From assembly GCA_900095095.1 (NCBI GenBank), contig FMBT01000345.1, forward strand, positions 210,876 through 274,875: a DNA stretch of 64,000 nucleotides, given 5' to 3'. The position numbers were made by a program, and so were the translations under genes. Each line of letters opens with the position of its first letter. The stretch's first letter is position 1. The notes under the pieces were generated by a model. That model was not told where the DNA came from and ran no database searches. It saw only the letters and a list, made by a program, of their open reading frames with translations. Source of the DNA: Fragilariopsis cylindrus CCMP1102 (Eukaryota > Bacillariophyta > Bacillariophyceae > Bacillariales > Bacillariaceae). Of this stretch, positions 1 through 11,188 are shown one piece after another.

Positions 1-4
1 TGAT

Positions 5-780
5 AATTTTCCATTTCAACTCTTAATGATTTTCAAAAGAATTTTCCTGTCGCGAGGTATCGCGCATTAAAAAATTTTAGTCGCGAGTGTCCCACAAAAT
101 GCCACCTTGAGCCGGAACACGCCTCTAGAATAACCTAAAAGGACCATAAAAACTATTAAATCTCAACAATTATTACTGTTCTAATTCCTAGAGCAAAACA
201 ACAATATAGTTACACCAACCAAATCATATGCAATGTCCATAACCAATAAACCAATAATAGCAGCACATTCCCACTGCACAAAATAATCCTACTAGATAGA
301 ATAGCAACTCTAGAACCACCCCAACAGTCAAAGCGCATCCAGATACAGCAACGGCATTTCATTTCATACCAGTAGGTTGTTCAAAGGAAAATACTACCAG
401 CAGAATAGATAGAGGTTAGATTTGCTAATTGGTCGATCATGAATAGAGAGAAGAATTAGACCTACCATCACTACCGGCAAAAAGCAAAGAAGGCACATAT
501 ATTTAAAGAAATGGATAGGGCACTACTATCAGTACAAGATCTAGTTTATTCTATGTAAACTTCAACAGAATAGATGTGGTAGTGATTGGTAACAATACAG
601 AACAAGTAATGATAAAATATGGTTGATACCAGTGGTTCAACAGCAATAAAACTAAAACACTGACGGCATGTTCCAGCTCAACGTGGGTTTTTGTGGGACA
701 CGGGACTCAATTTTTTAAATGCGCGATAGGCTCGCAACAGGAAAATTCTTTTAAATTATTAAGAATTGAAATGGAAAATT
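5..780. mobile_element. Non-autonomous element with ~120-bp terminal inverted repeats
   Basis: Bases 5-127 and 661-780 are inverted copies of each other at high identity. Both ends begin (A)ATTTTCCATTTCAA and run through a GAATTTTCC repeat, a TATCGCGCATT block, a GTGTCCCACAAAA block and a GAGCCGGAAC/GAGCTGGAAC block. About 530 bp lie between them with no coding capacity. This looks like a MITE or foldback-type DNA transposon remnant. I could not define a target duplication because the left end is at the window edge. A short end-like piece recurs at 10664-10690. Confidence 0.6.
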
Positions 781-1341
781 CCTTATTAACACAAGAAAAT
801 GGGAATGTATTGAAACGAACCTCCATGGATATCGATCTATTTAATACGTACATATGAGACGAATTATAGCTATTGGTGCGCTAAATAGAGACAAAAAGTT
901 TTGGATGAATTTGGACATCTGGGGAAAATTCCATGAAGATTTATATGGGTGGTAGGCAAATTTCGAATCGCCAGGAAGAGGTGCATAAGAGAGAAGAATT
1001 AAAGATTAAATAATGGATAAAGTGCTAGTACAGATGTTTCTATCACTGTTATGTTAGTCAATTCGTTAATTTATAATGTTATTGAGTACATTAAGAGAGG
1101 ACCCATTATCAACAGGTATGTAGGACGTGTTTTTTCGGAAAATCCGATCATGTGTGTCTTTTACTAAGAGAGCGTTTTAAGTAGCTAAAATTCCACCCAT
1201 TCAACCCAAACTTTTTGTGCTTGTTAAGTTTACATACATCTATATTTCTTCTCATAAGCGTATGTTAAATAGACCGATACCCATGGAGGTTCGATTCAAT
1301 ACATTCCCATTTTCATGTTGATATAAAGGAATTTTCCTATT
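773..1341. mobile_element. Second inverted-repeat element abutting the first
   Basis: Bases 773-915 and about 1195-1341 are inverted copies: both contain GGAAAATTCC, GAAAATGGGAATGTATTGAA, CGAACCTCCATGG and an AAAAAGTTT..GGATGAAT-like inner part. The left end shares the GGAAAATTCC sequence with the right end of the element at 5-780, so the two elements overlap or are nested. No ORF is present. Family unknown. Confidence 0.55.
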
Positions 1342-1975
1342 ATTACTGCATAGGTGCGTGATAAATAATACTTTTTAACTTTGTCGATGTACGCCATATG
1401 GGGGAAATTCTCCTTAGATAAGTACCAGTTCGTTGGCTACAGTATCTAGACCTGTTGATAACTTGGAATGTGTAGAATGCCTATGTTTAAGTACTGGAGA
1501 AGGTTTGAGGAGCTACCATACAGTTAAAAATCCCCCCGATTGTTAGTACTTCACTTCATTCCTCGCGTTGGAAAAAATCGTCTGTCCGCAGATTGTCACA
1601 CAGGGCACAGTCACGAACCACGTTGAGCCGGAACGCGCCTGACATAACGCATGCAGCAAATAGCATATACCAAAATGAATACCTTACCTCTATATGCAAT
1701 GGCAGGATCTCCACCTGTAAAAACTTGGTGTAAACATGGAGTAACAAACATCATTCAAATCGACATGATGATGGGAATGAGATGGCAGGCAATTTTTCGA
1801 ATTATTGCAAGAGGTGCATGAGGGAGGAGGATTGCGGATCGAATAACAGAGTATATTATATTGTTATGTTAATGAACTGTCTTCTAGTTGGTTAAACTAG
1901 TAATAGAGCCTTAAAAGATGAACCACTATCAAGGGGTATGTTTGGCATGTAAAAAATCCGATCAAATTTGAAGTT
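945..1975. repeat. Diverged direct repeat (945-1165 and 1765-1975)
   Basis: The stretch GGTAGGCAAATTTCGAAT..GAGGTGCATAAGAGAGAAG through AATCCGATCA at 945-1165 is repeated, strongly diverged, at 1765-1975 (GGCAGGCAATTTTTCGAAT..GAGGTGCATGAGGGAGGAG through AATCCGATCA). A degenerate copy of the inner part of the first element's terminal repeat (CCACGTTGAGCCGGAACGCGCC) lies at 1617-1640. The region therefore holds at least one older, decayed copy of the inverted-repeat elements upstream. Confidence 0.5.
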
Positions 1976-4474
1976 GGGATTAGGCTACTGTTCAGCTACT
2001 GTTCAAAAATATCCAATGTGTTTGGTGTATCTTGTCCTTCACAATTTATAGTATCAACCAAATCGGGTTGATGGTGTGGTTTGTATGGTGCATATAAATT
2101 AGAGGATTTTCGTTTTGTTCAAATTGGTGCGCATTGCTCTATTTTTATTTTTATTTTTGCTGGTGTTGATGATGTGTGATGTTTTAGAAGCTATACTGTA
2201 GATTCAAAATTAAAGATGGAGGCTGTAAATCAACTTGATCACCTAGTCCAAATAAATCTCAGGAATATGTAGATTTGTGTGATATGTATAGTGTAGAAGG
2301 TTTGAGTGCTTCCCATAGAGCCCATAGAGTTCCAAAACCTAGAAAAATATTGTCCTGCACATGCTTTCTTGTATAGACCATCTTGTATAGACCATCTGTG
2401 CAGGTGCACAAATCCAGTTGGAACGTGTCACTTATTACATCATGTTCTATTCCAATGATGGTAAACCATACCACCAATATACAAAAACAAGAGTGGTGAC
2501 AGAGAATTTTTGTCTATTCCTTGGTGCACAAAGTGAGTTTTCCTATCCATTAGCTATTCCCCTGCCTATAACTATCATCAGATTGACAACTCATGAGGGT
2601 GTGCAAGAATTTGTACATTATGTGTATAGTAATTTGCCCATTATGTATATAGTATAATGGATCATGGATCATAAAATGCTAAAAAAGTACTAACATATTC
2701 ACCACTCCTTGCTATGATGTGTGTCAGGTAGGTAGGTAGGTAGGTAGGTACTGTTCCTGCCAACAACAACCACAACAAATCAATAATTACTAAGGGGAAA
2801 TGATGAGCAATCCCCGTGTAGGGAGAGAACAATATTAAAAGATCATCATTTGAGTCAATATTTTGTGTTGGATGTTGTTGTTATTTCTGTTGATTAATTA
2901 GGACTGACTGGTATACCAATAGTGCTCTTCTTTTGACAAAGACCTTCCTTCTTCCGTTGGACCTGGAACATCATCAATAATGATTTGCATTGTGCAGTTC
3001 TCTCAGTATTGCAAATATATAACATCTAGTGAGCTTCTTCTGAGTTTTTATAATAATATGTATGTATAGCTCTATGCTGCTACGACAAAAATAAAGGAAA
3101 AATATCATCGTAAAACCTTCGTGGCTCAATTAAAACAGATATTCTATCATATGGTCATTTAGGATAGAGAGTGATTCACAGGTGTAATATAGTACCACCA
3201 CGATTGTGTAGTAGCATTTTTTACCCACCCCACTCATACATATTGTACTGTTGTATATGACTGTTGGAGGGTTCTAATAATGTATACTTGTTCAATACTG
3301 GTGGTGGTCTATCTCTATTGATAAAATGGATAATTACTTACTCACAGACTCACACCAACACAGGGGGGTAGGGGCACTGCCTAAAATACTTTTTGGGCAT
3401 TATGCTTTTGCACACAAGGATTGCATGCATGGATGCATTACTATTAATTAAAGGAATTGCCATGTTGTTGCATTGGGGTGATGGAAAACACAGACAAGTT
3501 TATAGGAGCAAGTTGGGCGGCACAGGCTAGGGTAGCTAGCAGTGAGTAATGTACTACTAGTCTATATATCCTAGATATCTAATACTGGCCCTTCAATTCC
3601 TAAATGTAAAATTTGGTACGCAGCCACAAAAGGTTAACCCTATGCAAAAATAATGGGTACAGATCTACAGATTTTCATATGTATGTTCTTATGCAATCAA
3701 AAGATTCTTGTGCACTGTGCAACAAGAAAAAAAAACCTACCCTGCTTAGGGACTGTGTGCATTTGTTGATGAGGTGAGTGTATTCCATGGTGCTGGTGCA
3801 TACCACTACTACAACTAAACATCGCAAGACACGATGCTGCAATTTTCCCCTACTAGCTTCCAGTATTTGTGTTTTGTGGTAGGTAGACTTGGCTCTTGAT
3901 TATTCCTTGATCGGCACCCATTTTTGTATTCACTTATGGTAGATGAATCCTCATTCCTTCCTTGCGAGAAAGATATTATAAACTAACTTTACCTACAACG
4001 CAGTTTTTAGATAAAGGTACAGATATCTCTACATACGAGCACGTACTACAGTATATGGTACACAATATTTCCTTTGGTGTGGTAACAATTTTATTTGTGT
4101 ATATATTATTGTGTATCATATTACTTTTCTATTTACTGTACTTCAAGAAATGAAACCAGAGGTAAGACTTTTCATACACTGCGACTAGTCCTCAATTGGT
4201 CACACACCACCTACACAACATGCTTGTGTTCTTTTTTGGGGGGGGATTTAGCTGTAGCTGTACGGTACGTCATGTTGTTTTACTTACTTTCACCCTCCTT
4301 TATCCGTTGTTACTTTGTTATGCATATGCCATCAACCTTCAATCCGAATTGAATCAACCCTCAATTATTCAACACACCGCTCAACGCAACATACAAACCA
4401 GTAGAATGATACATTCCCGACCGGAATGTTTGTTTGACTTCGACTCATTCGATATCGAAATAAAAAAGATTTTA
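1976..4474. other. Intergenic region without recognisable gene
   Basis: All open frames here are short, lack family signals and have AT-driven composition. A (GTAG)n microsatellite lies at 2726-2750. I see no RNA gene and no convincing exon. Confidence 0.5.
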
Positions 4475-4759
4475 CTAATCTTTTTTGGAACCAATGTTGA
4501 AATTATTATTAATCTTTCCACCCCCACCACCACTACCGGTAAATCCTTTGGTATGTTTATTTTTGTGCTTCCGTTCAGCTGCATCATGTTGTTTCTTCGA
4601 CTTTTGTGCTAATTTTTCACCTTTCGCCATTTCATGATTCTGTTCAGCATGTTTTTCTTCAAGTTCACGTAATTTCTTTTCAGCAGTAACACCCTTTTCA
4701 ACATACCACATAGCAATAACCATTGTAAAATCTGCAACCATTAATGGAATCTTCGCTTC
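4475..4759 (-). CDS. 3' exon of a small Lys/Glu-rich hypothetical protein
   Basis: A 94-codon open exon on the minus strand begins right after a convincing splice acceptor (a T-rich tract then TTTGCATGTAG at 4770-4760) and reads EAKIPLMVADFTMVIAMWYV, a short hydrophobic stretch. It is followed by a charged, probably coiled-coil segment rich in Glu, Lys, His and Gln, and by a Gly-rich tail. The composition is clearly protein-like, unlike neighbouring frames. The 5' exon is not settled. The minus-strand frame starting at 5154 (MFWNKDGKNAEGRKG..) could be exon 1 if it used a phase-0 GTGTTG or GTGTGT donor near 4945, but no consensus donor is obvious. I do not recognise the family; it may be a small membrane-associated protein. 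Confidence 0.4.
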   Translation of the reverse strand, partial: EAKIPLMVADFTMVIAMWYVEKGVTAEKKLRELEEKHAEQNHEMAKGEKLAQKSKKQHDAAERKHKNKHTKGFTGSGGGGGKINNNFNIGSKKD

Positions 4760-6269
4760 CTACATGCAAATAAAAAAATAAATGTATATAAAAGATTTTA
4801 AGAAAAGAAGCCAATAGACAGTAATTGTGCAGAAACAAAACGAACAGAGAGCAGTAACAAAAACAAAAACACAAAGGTGAGAGGATTAGGACGAGAACAG
4901 TTTATAGTTTTACGATATGGATGTGGACACACGGGACACAACACTCTTAGCGTCCATTCGATCGATCGTGCACAAAAGATATTATATAAATGCAGGGAAT
5001 GGACGTTTGGGAAAAGCTTCCCGATGATATTTCTTGCTGTTGATGCTTGACGTGCAATTTGTTCTGTCGTTCTTGTTTCTTTGTCGTGATGAGAAAAATA
5101 CCTCGATCCTCCCTTCCTTCCTTCGGCGTTCTTGCCGTCCTTATTCCAAAACATTTTGCATGCCGACCGTGATTGTTTTTGCTACAAATCGTCGATACAT
5201 GTAATTGACTTGTATCAATCCCTCCCTTCCTCCCTCGAAGCTTCACAAAAGAAAGATCTGATGTCACCCGCCCAAAAAATAAGAAAAACACTCCATCACC
5301 TGGACAGTCGTTTGCATTCATCGATCCATATTCCCCTTGATTTATTATAACGACCAGGCAGGAAGTAGCACACCGGGTTGGTATTTTACAAACGCAACAA
5401 CAATACGATATATCATCACGCTTTACAATACAATACGATACAATTACGGTGTTGTAGTTTTAGTTGTAGTACGTACCGGAATTTGCCAATAAAAGTGATT
5501 CAATAAAGTCAACGCCATCTTTGAATTTTATAGTTTGCTTTTGTGCTGATCTTTTTTTCTTTTTGTTCTACGGTCGAACTTTACTTCTCTTGTCGATGAA
5601 TTACAATGAGGTCTAGTTAGTGGCTAGTATTAACAACGGATTTAGTTCTGTGGACGAACAAAGGATCTCGTGTGATTGATTGATTGCTGCTTCGTGTTGC
5701 TGTTTGTTTGTGCATTGAAGCTCGTCATTATGTGATGTGATTGACTACTAAGATACCGCACAATAGTAGATGATTGATTGTTCTTGGTTCGCTATCTTTG
5801 AGTGAGCCTTCTCATTTATTTATTTTTCGAGGATTTTGATTGGTTTAAATCCTTCAAGGTGAGTAAAAAAGATCGTGTTCATATGCTTATAAGGTACTAA
5901 TGACGAGATACGAAGGTATGCATGGTTTAACATATACATAAAGACAATTCCGCCCCGAATATACTCATCCCCCCTTTGAGAAAGCATGTCGTCTGATTTT
6001 GTGCTGTCGCTAAATAATGATTTTGAAATAAGTTGCTTGCCGGTGTGATCGCCGGCCATCTATTTATTTAAGTTAGCATTGTGCAAATGCAACTATAAAA
6101 ACGGGTATCGTACCGTTTATACATACGACGGTTGCAAAATAATCTTTTGCTTTTTCCCTCTTTGACATCCCTTTTTATCAATCATCGCCTGAAGTTTCAC
6201 TGTTATTTTTATTCTATTCCACTAGTATCAAATAATTAAATTTTCTAAAAACAACAACTATCCCCAACC
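4760..6269. other. Intergenic region upstream of the translocator gene
   Basis: May contain the missing 5' exon of the small minus-strand gene (possibly around 4945-5154). A TATAAAAA sequence at 6094-6101 lies about 170 bp before the translocator ATG and could be a core-promoter element, but nothing else supports it. No other gene is seen. Confidence 0.4.
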
Positions 6270-8037
6270 ATGAAGATTAGTACATCCCTAGCAATCCTTT
6301 CTGTTGTTGCCGCATCATCATCGGCCTTCGGTCTCCATGGTGCTGGTGCTAAGAACTTAGTTCGTTCTTCAACACGTGCCGTTGGTGGTGCCTTCCAAAA
6401 GAATCCTGCTATGGTCCAACCTGTTGACATTCAAGGAAATCGTATCTCATCCTCTGTTGTAAGTAGAAGTACTGTACAATCAATCATCAATATAACTTTT
6501 TAGACATCTCCGAATGTATTGAATCGATCGCATAATAGACGATATGAAAATGCTTAGTTGTTGTATTTTAGTGCTTGCTGTCATACATACACCCCCATCG
6601 AACCATCATCATTATTTGTTCAATTACTTAGCTACTACGGTAGACATCGGCAAAAAAGGACGAAGATCTTCTCCTCCTCTTTTCCACCGATGACTGTTTT
6701 GCGGCGACATTTTTTTTTGATTGAAGTCCGATCCGATGACTTTGAATTCCATTGATGTAATTTTAGCACGCCTAAAGTCTATAAAAAAGTGTGTTCAATA
6801 CGGAATCGAGACTATCTCTGTCTATACTTTTTTGTATATTTTTGGGGTTCGCATACTGTACTGTATTTTTTTTTGTGAATTTGAAACCAAAAATGAATTT
6901 CTGAAAATAAAGCAAAACAAAAAATCATCTCTCTTCCTCTATTTTCTCACATAAAACAATTTCCTTCTATTTCTTTTGCCCGTTATCGACAATAATACCT
7001 TTCACGATTTACCGATGTATACCAACCAATAGGTCTTGAACGATGTTTCGGATGCTATTGCTGTTCGTGGTGGTGCATCCTCTGCTGCGGAACCTGCCAA
7101 GAAGGCACCATTAGATTTAGGTCTGATTGCCTACTTTGCATTATGGTACTTAGGGAACTACTATTACAATATTACCAACAAACTCGCCTTGAATGCTGCG
7201 GGTGGTAAAGTTGGTTTCCCCATGACACTCTCTAGTTTACAACTGGGTGTGGGTGCCATTTATGGTATCTTTTTATGGTTAGCACCAGATGCACGTACCA
7301 AACCAACCATTACTGCTAAGGATTTATTGAAAATGATCCCGGTCGCATTTTGCTTTATGGGTGCCCATTCGGCGTCAGTATTCGCGATGGGTATGGGTGC
7401 TGTGTCCTTTGCACAAATTGTAAAAGCATCGGAACCAGCATTCTCTGCTGTCCTTTCTCAATTCGTGTACGGCAAGCCAATTTCCAAAGCAAAATGGTTA
7501 TGTTTGCCGATTGTGATTGGTGGTGTGATCTTAGCCTCCGTCAAGGAACTTGATTTTGCCTGGTCGGCATTAATTGCTGCGTGTATTGCCAATTGTTTTG
7601 CGGCCGTGAAGGGTAATGAAAACAAAAAATTAATGGAAACAGCAGGATTAAAAGATCGTATGGGATCGGTGGGTAATCAATTTGCTATTACTACAGTTCT
7701 TGCCTTCTTACTAAGTATCCCGGTGGTGGCGATCCGTGAAGGTTCCAGATTTGGTGAATTCTGTGAAATGGCCAAGACCACACCTGCTATCTGGAAGAAT
7801 TTAGTCGCATCTGGACTATGGTTCTACGGATACAATGAATGTGCTACATTAACATTGAAGAAGACTGGTGCCGTGACACAATCTGTTGCTAATACTGCCA
7901 AGCGTGTTATTGTTATTGTTGGTGTTGCACTTGTATTAGGTGAATCACTTGATCCTATTAAGATGTTGGGATGTAGTATCGGTATTGGTGGAGTATTATT
8001 ATATTCTGTCATTGATAGTATTGTTGCCAAGAAGTAA
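6270..8037 (+). CDS. Plastid triose-phosphate/phosphate translocator (TPT family)
   Basis: Two exons, 6270-6458 and 7033-8037, joined in phase 0 through a GTAAGT donor and an AATAG acceptor, give 397 residues. This is a normal length for a precursor of the plastid phosphate translocator family (drug/metabolite transporter fold). Residues 1-19 form a signal peptide ending in SSAF at 17-20, the diatom cleavage motif with Phe at +1. An Arg/Ser-rich transit-peptide-like stretch follows, so the protein should reach the inner plastid envelope. The body has about ten membrane segments and family motifs such as KASEPAFSA and NTAKRVIVIVG. It should exchange phosphate for triose phosphate or a related phosphorylated C3 compound; PEP or hexose-phosphate specificity cannot be excluded by eye. 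The intron falls exactly between the targeting leader and the transporter body, which fits a modular origin. Its tail faces the tail of the PDI-like gene. Confidence 0.9.
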
Positions 8038-8118
8038 ATAAATAGTATATAAATGTGATATGATATGATATAAGCTACAGCTATATATATTACACTACTA
8101 CTTATTCATGTCGGACAC

Positions 8119-8177
8119 GGACGGACACGCATCCTTTCCACCTTTCGCTCGTTTGTGGGTTTGTTGCGTGTCCGTCC
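8119..8177. other. 13-bp perfect inverted repeat downstream of the translocator
   Basis: GGACGGACACGCA at 8119-8131 pairs exactly with TGCGTGTCCGTCC at 8165-8177, with a 33-base loop. It starts 82 bp after the stop codon, so it probably lies in or near the 3' UTR. A third copy of its core (GGACGGACACG) lies at 8998-9008. It could be a 3'-end RNA element or simply a small repeat. Confidence 0.5.
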
Positions 8178-9123
8178 GTTCCATCATGATTTACATTACA
8201 TTCAACATAATAAATAACAAATAAATATTGAAAAATTGTCACACGTACATAATGAATTAAATACTAATAAATATATATGTTATTCTTGAACCAATACAAA
8301 TCTACTATCGCCTAGTACTGTACTAGTCTACTGTCGTACTAGTCTACTAGTCTACTGTCCTATGTATACTATTCTATTTCACTGTTAGTTACGTCTTGAT
8401 GTTGACTGTTTTAATGCATGTCGTCACGTATTAGCAAACTAACTGCCAGTACATTACTTTCTAAGATCACCGCGATGGGAAACGACAAGCATGTCTAAGC
8501 AGCTAGTAAACATTGTAATAGGATTCCATGCATCTCAGATGACGGCGGATCGGCTAACTTACTAAAAATCCGAATACTTTTATTAGCATTGTTGTACGTA
8601 CGTAATACTGTAGTCACATCAGCCATCACCTTCCGAAAAGAACAACGAGTAGCATGGCATGGCATGGCATGCCGATGCATGCATGCATGCTACTGGGTGG
8701 TACGCACTGTATGAAACGCTAAATGATATCACGCTAGTAGTAGTGTCAGAAAATAAAAGAATACTACTGTCGTAGAGTAAACGAGATACCTACCTACGCA
8801 CGAGAGAATTAGTTATAACTAACTAACAGTATAAAAAATTGATAACAGGTGTGATTATACAGTAAAACTTTTTTATTTAAAATTTTAACCACTTATATTT
8901 ATTTTTCAGTAAACTAACTACACACAATAAGTATATATCATATCATATCATATCATATCGAATCAGAGTATGCATGGTATGAACCATAAATACCTTGGAC
9001 GGACACGATGATACAAAACCAATCCGCCATTATTATTCGCTTCTTCTTCTTCTTATTGGTCGTGCCAAATCATATCATTACTTTTAAAACAACGATGAGC
9101 ATGCATGTATCATTTTTTCAAAT
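8178..9123. other. Intergenic region between convergent genes
   Basis: Contains short simple repeats: (GGCAT)n then (GCAT)n at 8653-8690 and (ATATC)n at 8937-8960. The latter is the reverse complement of a TGATATGATATGATAT tract at 8056-8071, so the transcripts' 3' ends could pair. No gene is seen. Confidence 0.45.
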
Positions 9124-10215
9124 TTATAATTCACCCTCATATCCTTTGACATCATCATCGTCGTCATCGTCATCGTCGTCATCATCGTCATCATCATCGT
9201 CATCATCTTCAGCAGTTGGATCAGCAATACCACGACTTTTTAATACTTGACTTAAGTATTTGTATTTATTATCAACTTTAATTGATTCTAATTTTTTATT
9301 ATGTTCCGTAGTTAATTCTTCATATTGTTTTTGAATAGCTCCAACTGCCTTTTCAAAGCTTTTTTCTTCTACTGATACACTATCACTAATATATTGCATA
9401 GTTTCTGTTAATTTTGTATCAGACATACTTACTACCGATTCAATATCTTTTTTTTCTTCAGGACTACAGACCTCCACATGATTAATATTACAGACCGGTT
9501 TGGTCACATATTCTTTGGCAAAGATGGACATGGATTCATAATCACGTCCACCTTCATAATTTTCAGCACCAGAGGCATCACCCCACATAACAGTTGGAAA
9601 ACCCTGTTCGTTGTTAGAATAGAATAGGGACAAAGAAAGGAATGCATAAGAAGTGAGTTAAAGTGTAGGAGCACAGTAGTACCGGGACATTTTAGAAAAT
9701 CTAGTAGAGTCACAAATAAGTACATAAATAAAGACCCCCTCCCCAAATCCGATTTGCCATCACAAAACGACAACATCAACACAAGCAACGTGATATTCAT
9801 TTTATGCGAGACACATAGACGCAATAGACAATTGTGCTGGAGAAAGAGGGAAGGTACAGACGGCATAGCAAATACAAAGTCACGACGACAGACTTGACTG
9901 CCAATTTTTTTAAAAAGTTTACGTGTCACATACCTCCACATTAAATTTTTCACATAATTCATCACCCGTATCCGAGGTACAATCGACTTCCGCCACTAAG
10001 GCCACATCATGATCTTTATATTCTGTCATTAATTTTTCCCAATCTGGACCCATTGCTTTACAATGACCACACCAGGGTGCAAAAAATTTAATAAAGACAG
10101 TTTTACCCGCAGTCATTTCCTCAAAATTTTTCGTGGTTAATTCTAATCCGGTGGTGGTACTACACGCAAGAGCAGCGGTAGCAATAATAAGGGATGCATT
10201 GTTGAATTTCATCAT
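9124..10215 (-). CDS. Small protein disulfide isomerase-like protein (one thioredoxin domain)
   Basis: Exons complement(9934-10215) and complement(9124-9603), joined in phase 0 by a GTATGT donor and an AACAG acceptor, give 253 residues. Residues 1-23 are a signal peptide. The thioredoxin fold follows, with the active site C49-G-H-C52 in APWCGHCK, the PDI-type VDC..LC pair at Cys79/Cys88, and the cis-proline loop GFPT at 95-98, directly after the intron. It should catalyse disulfide formation or isomerisation in the secretory pathway. The C-terminal half is helical and charged (about 145-220), followed by exactly 19 Asp residues and a tail ending EGEL. That tail resembles KDEL-type retrieval signals only loosely, so ER retention is uncertain. 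Full-length PDIs are about twice as long and have two catalytic domains; this is a single-domain member. The Asp run could bind calcium. Confidence 0.88.
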
Positions 10216-10281
10216 TGTTTTGCTTTGTTTGTGTTGGTATTAATTTACAATAGTATTGTGGTAATGTTGATTATTATTTAT

Positions 10282-10548
10282 TTATTTATGTCGTTTATAA
10301 TAATAATATATCTTATATATGAAATAAGTGTCTTTTTTGTCGACGATGGGCTCAAAAACGAGATTCGATGTCGATTGATTCACATTGGCTTCTTGTGTGC
10401 GTAGTTTTTTCGCACTTCTTTCAGCATTTTTACGCCACGTGCTGATTTCTTTGGGGGATGAAAAGAAGTCTGCTATTGTAAGTGTGCCAGACACGTTTAT
10501 GCTACCTACGCGCGACATACGTGAATCATTAAACAAATCATTAAGCAA
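10282..10548 (-). CDS. Possible small hypothetical protein
   Basis: An 88-codon frame on the same strand as the PDI-like gene, ending 66 bp before its start codon. Residues 10-70 have mixed, protein-like composition (ADFFSSPKEISTWRKNAERS), but the last 20 residues are Tyr/Lys-rich and come from AT-rich DNA. No family is recognised. It could be a short gene, a remnant, or chance. Confidence 0.18.
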   Translation of the reverse strand: MLNDLFNDSRMSRVGSINVSGTLTIADFFSSPKEISTWRKNAERSAKKLRTQEANVNQSTSNLVFEPIVDKKDTYFIYKIYYYYKRHK

Positions 10549-11035
10549 TCTTTAAGAAGTAGTTTTTCCTGCCTGGCCCAGCGACCATGCAATTATTCTT
10601 CAACATCCATTCATGATTGAAAATATATCGTGGATAAATTACACGCGAAACAAGTATAACAAGAATTGAAATGGAAAATTATTTTCCATCGATACATAAA
10701 AAATGGGTAAGGTGTCGGATATTAGATCTTAATACGGTTATAGAAACCGAAAATTAGTGGGGTTTAATCTTGTCCAGGGGGGGAATTTCCAGTTTTACAT
10801 GATAACCAAAGATATAGATGATACAAAATGTGAAGCTAAAATGTAATATCTATAATATTAATGTGCACATTTAAAGGAATCAAATTGAATCCACAGGACA
10901 TTTGATATGTAAACATTGATGCTTACTATGGAATAGGTGTTGATGCAAACCATGTAAGATATTTGGTACTAGAATTGTGGGAGAACAAAAAAGGATGAGC
11001 ACTACCCAAAGGAGATAAAACTCAAAGTTCAAACA
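10549..11035. other. Intergenic region with a transposon-end fragment
   Basis: At 10664-10690 the sequence AAGAATTGAAATGGAAAATT matches the right end of the inverted-repeat element at 5-780 and then folds back (ATTTTCCAT). No gene is seen. Confidence 0.4.
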
Positions 11036-11157
11036 GTTATTTTAGAAACATTTCATCGAACTGCATATATAATATGGACGTAAACTTATTAGAAATTTAC
11101 AGTAAAAGATATATTATACAGTAACTCATTTGACATTCTATTACATTTTTATTATTA
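11036..11157. repeat. Inverted repeat arm downstream of the amino-acid transporter
   Basis: This 122-bp segment is the reverse complement, at roughly 90 percent identity, of 13423-13547. Shared blocks include TATATCTTTTACTGTAAATT, TTTACGTCCATATT and GAAATGTTTCTA (read on the 13.4-kb copy). The two arms enclose the complete transporter gene. Confidence 0.7.
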
Positions 11158-11188
11158 CTATATATTTAAACAATGTTTCTTTCTTTCT

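Noticed and set aside
4196-4612. 138-codon plus-strand ORF
   Set aside because: Overlaps the better-supported minus-strand exon and has no recognisable domain.
6245-6430. Minus-strand ORF over the translocator leader
   Set aside because: Antisense shadow of a clear signal and transit peptide exon.
9008-9250. Plus-strand ORF with a long Ser run
   Set aside because: Antisense of the Asp run of the PDI-like gene.
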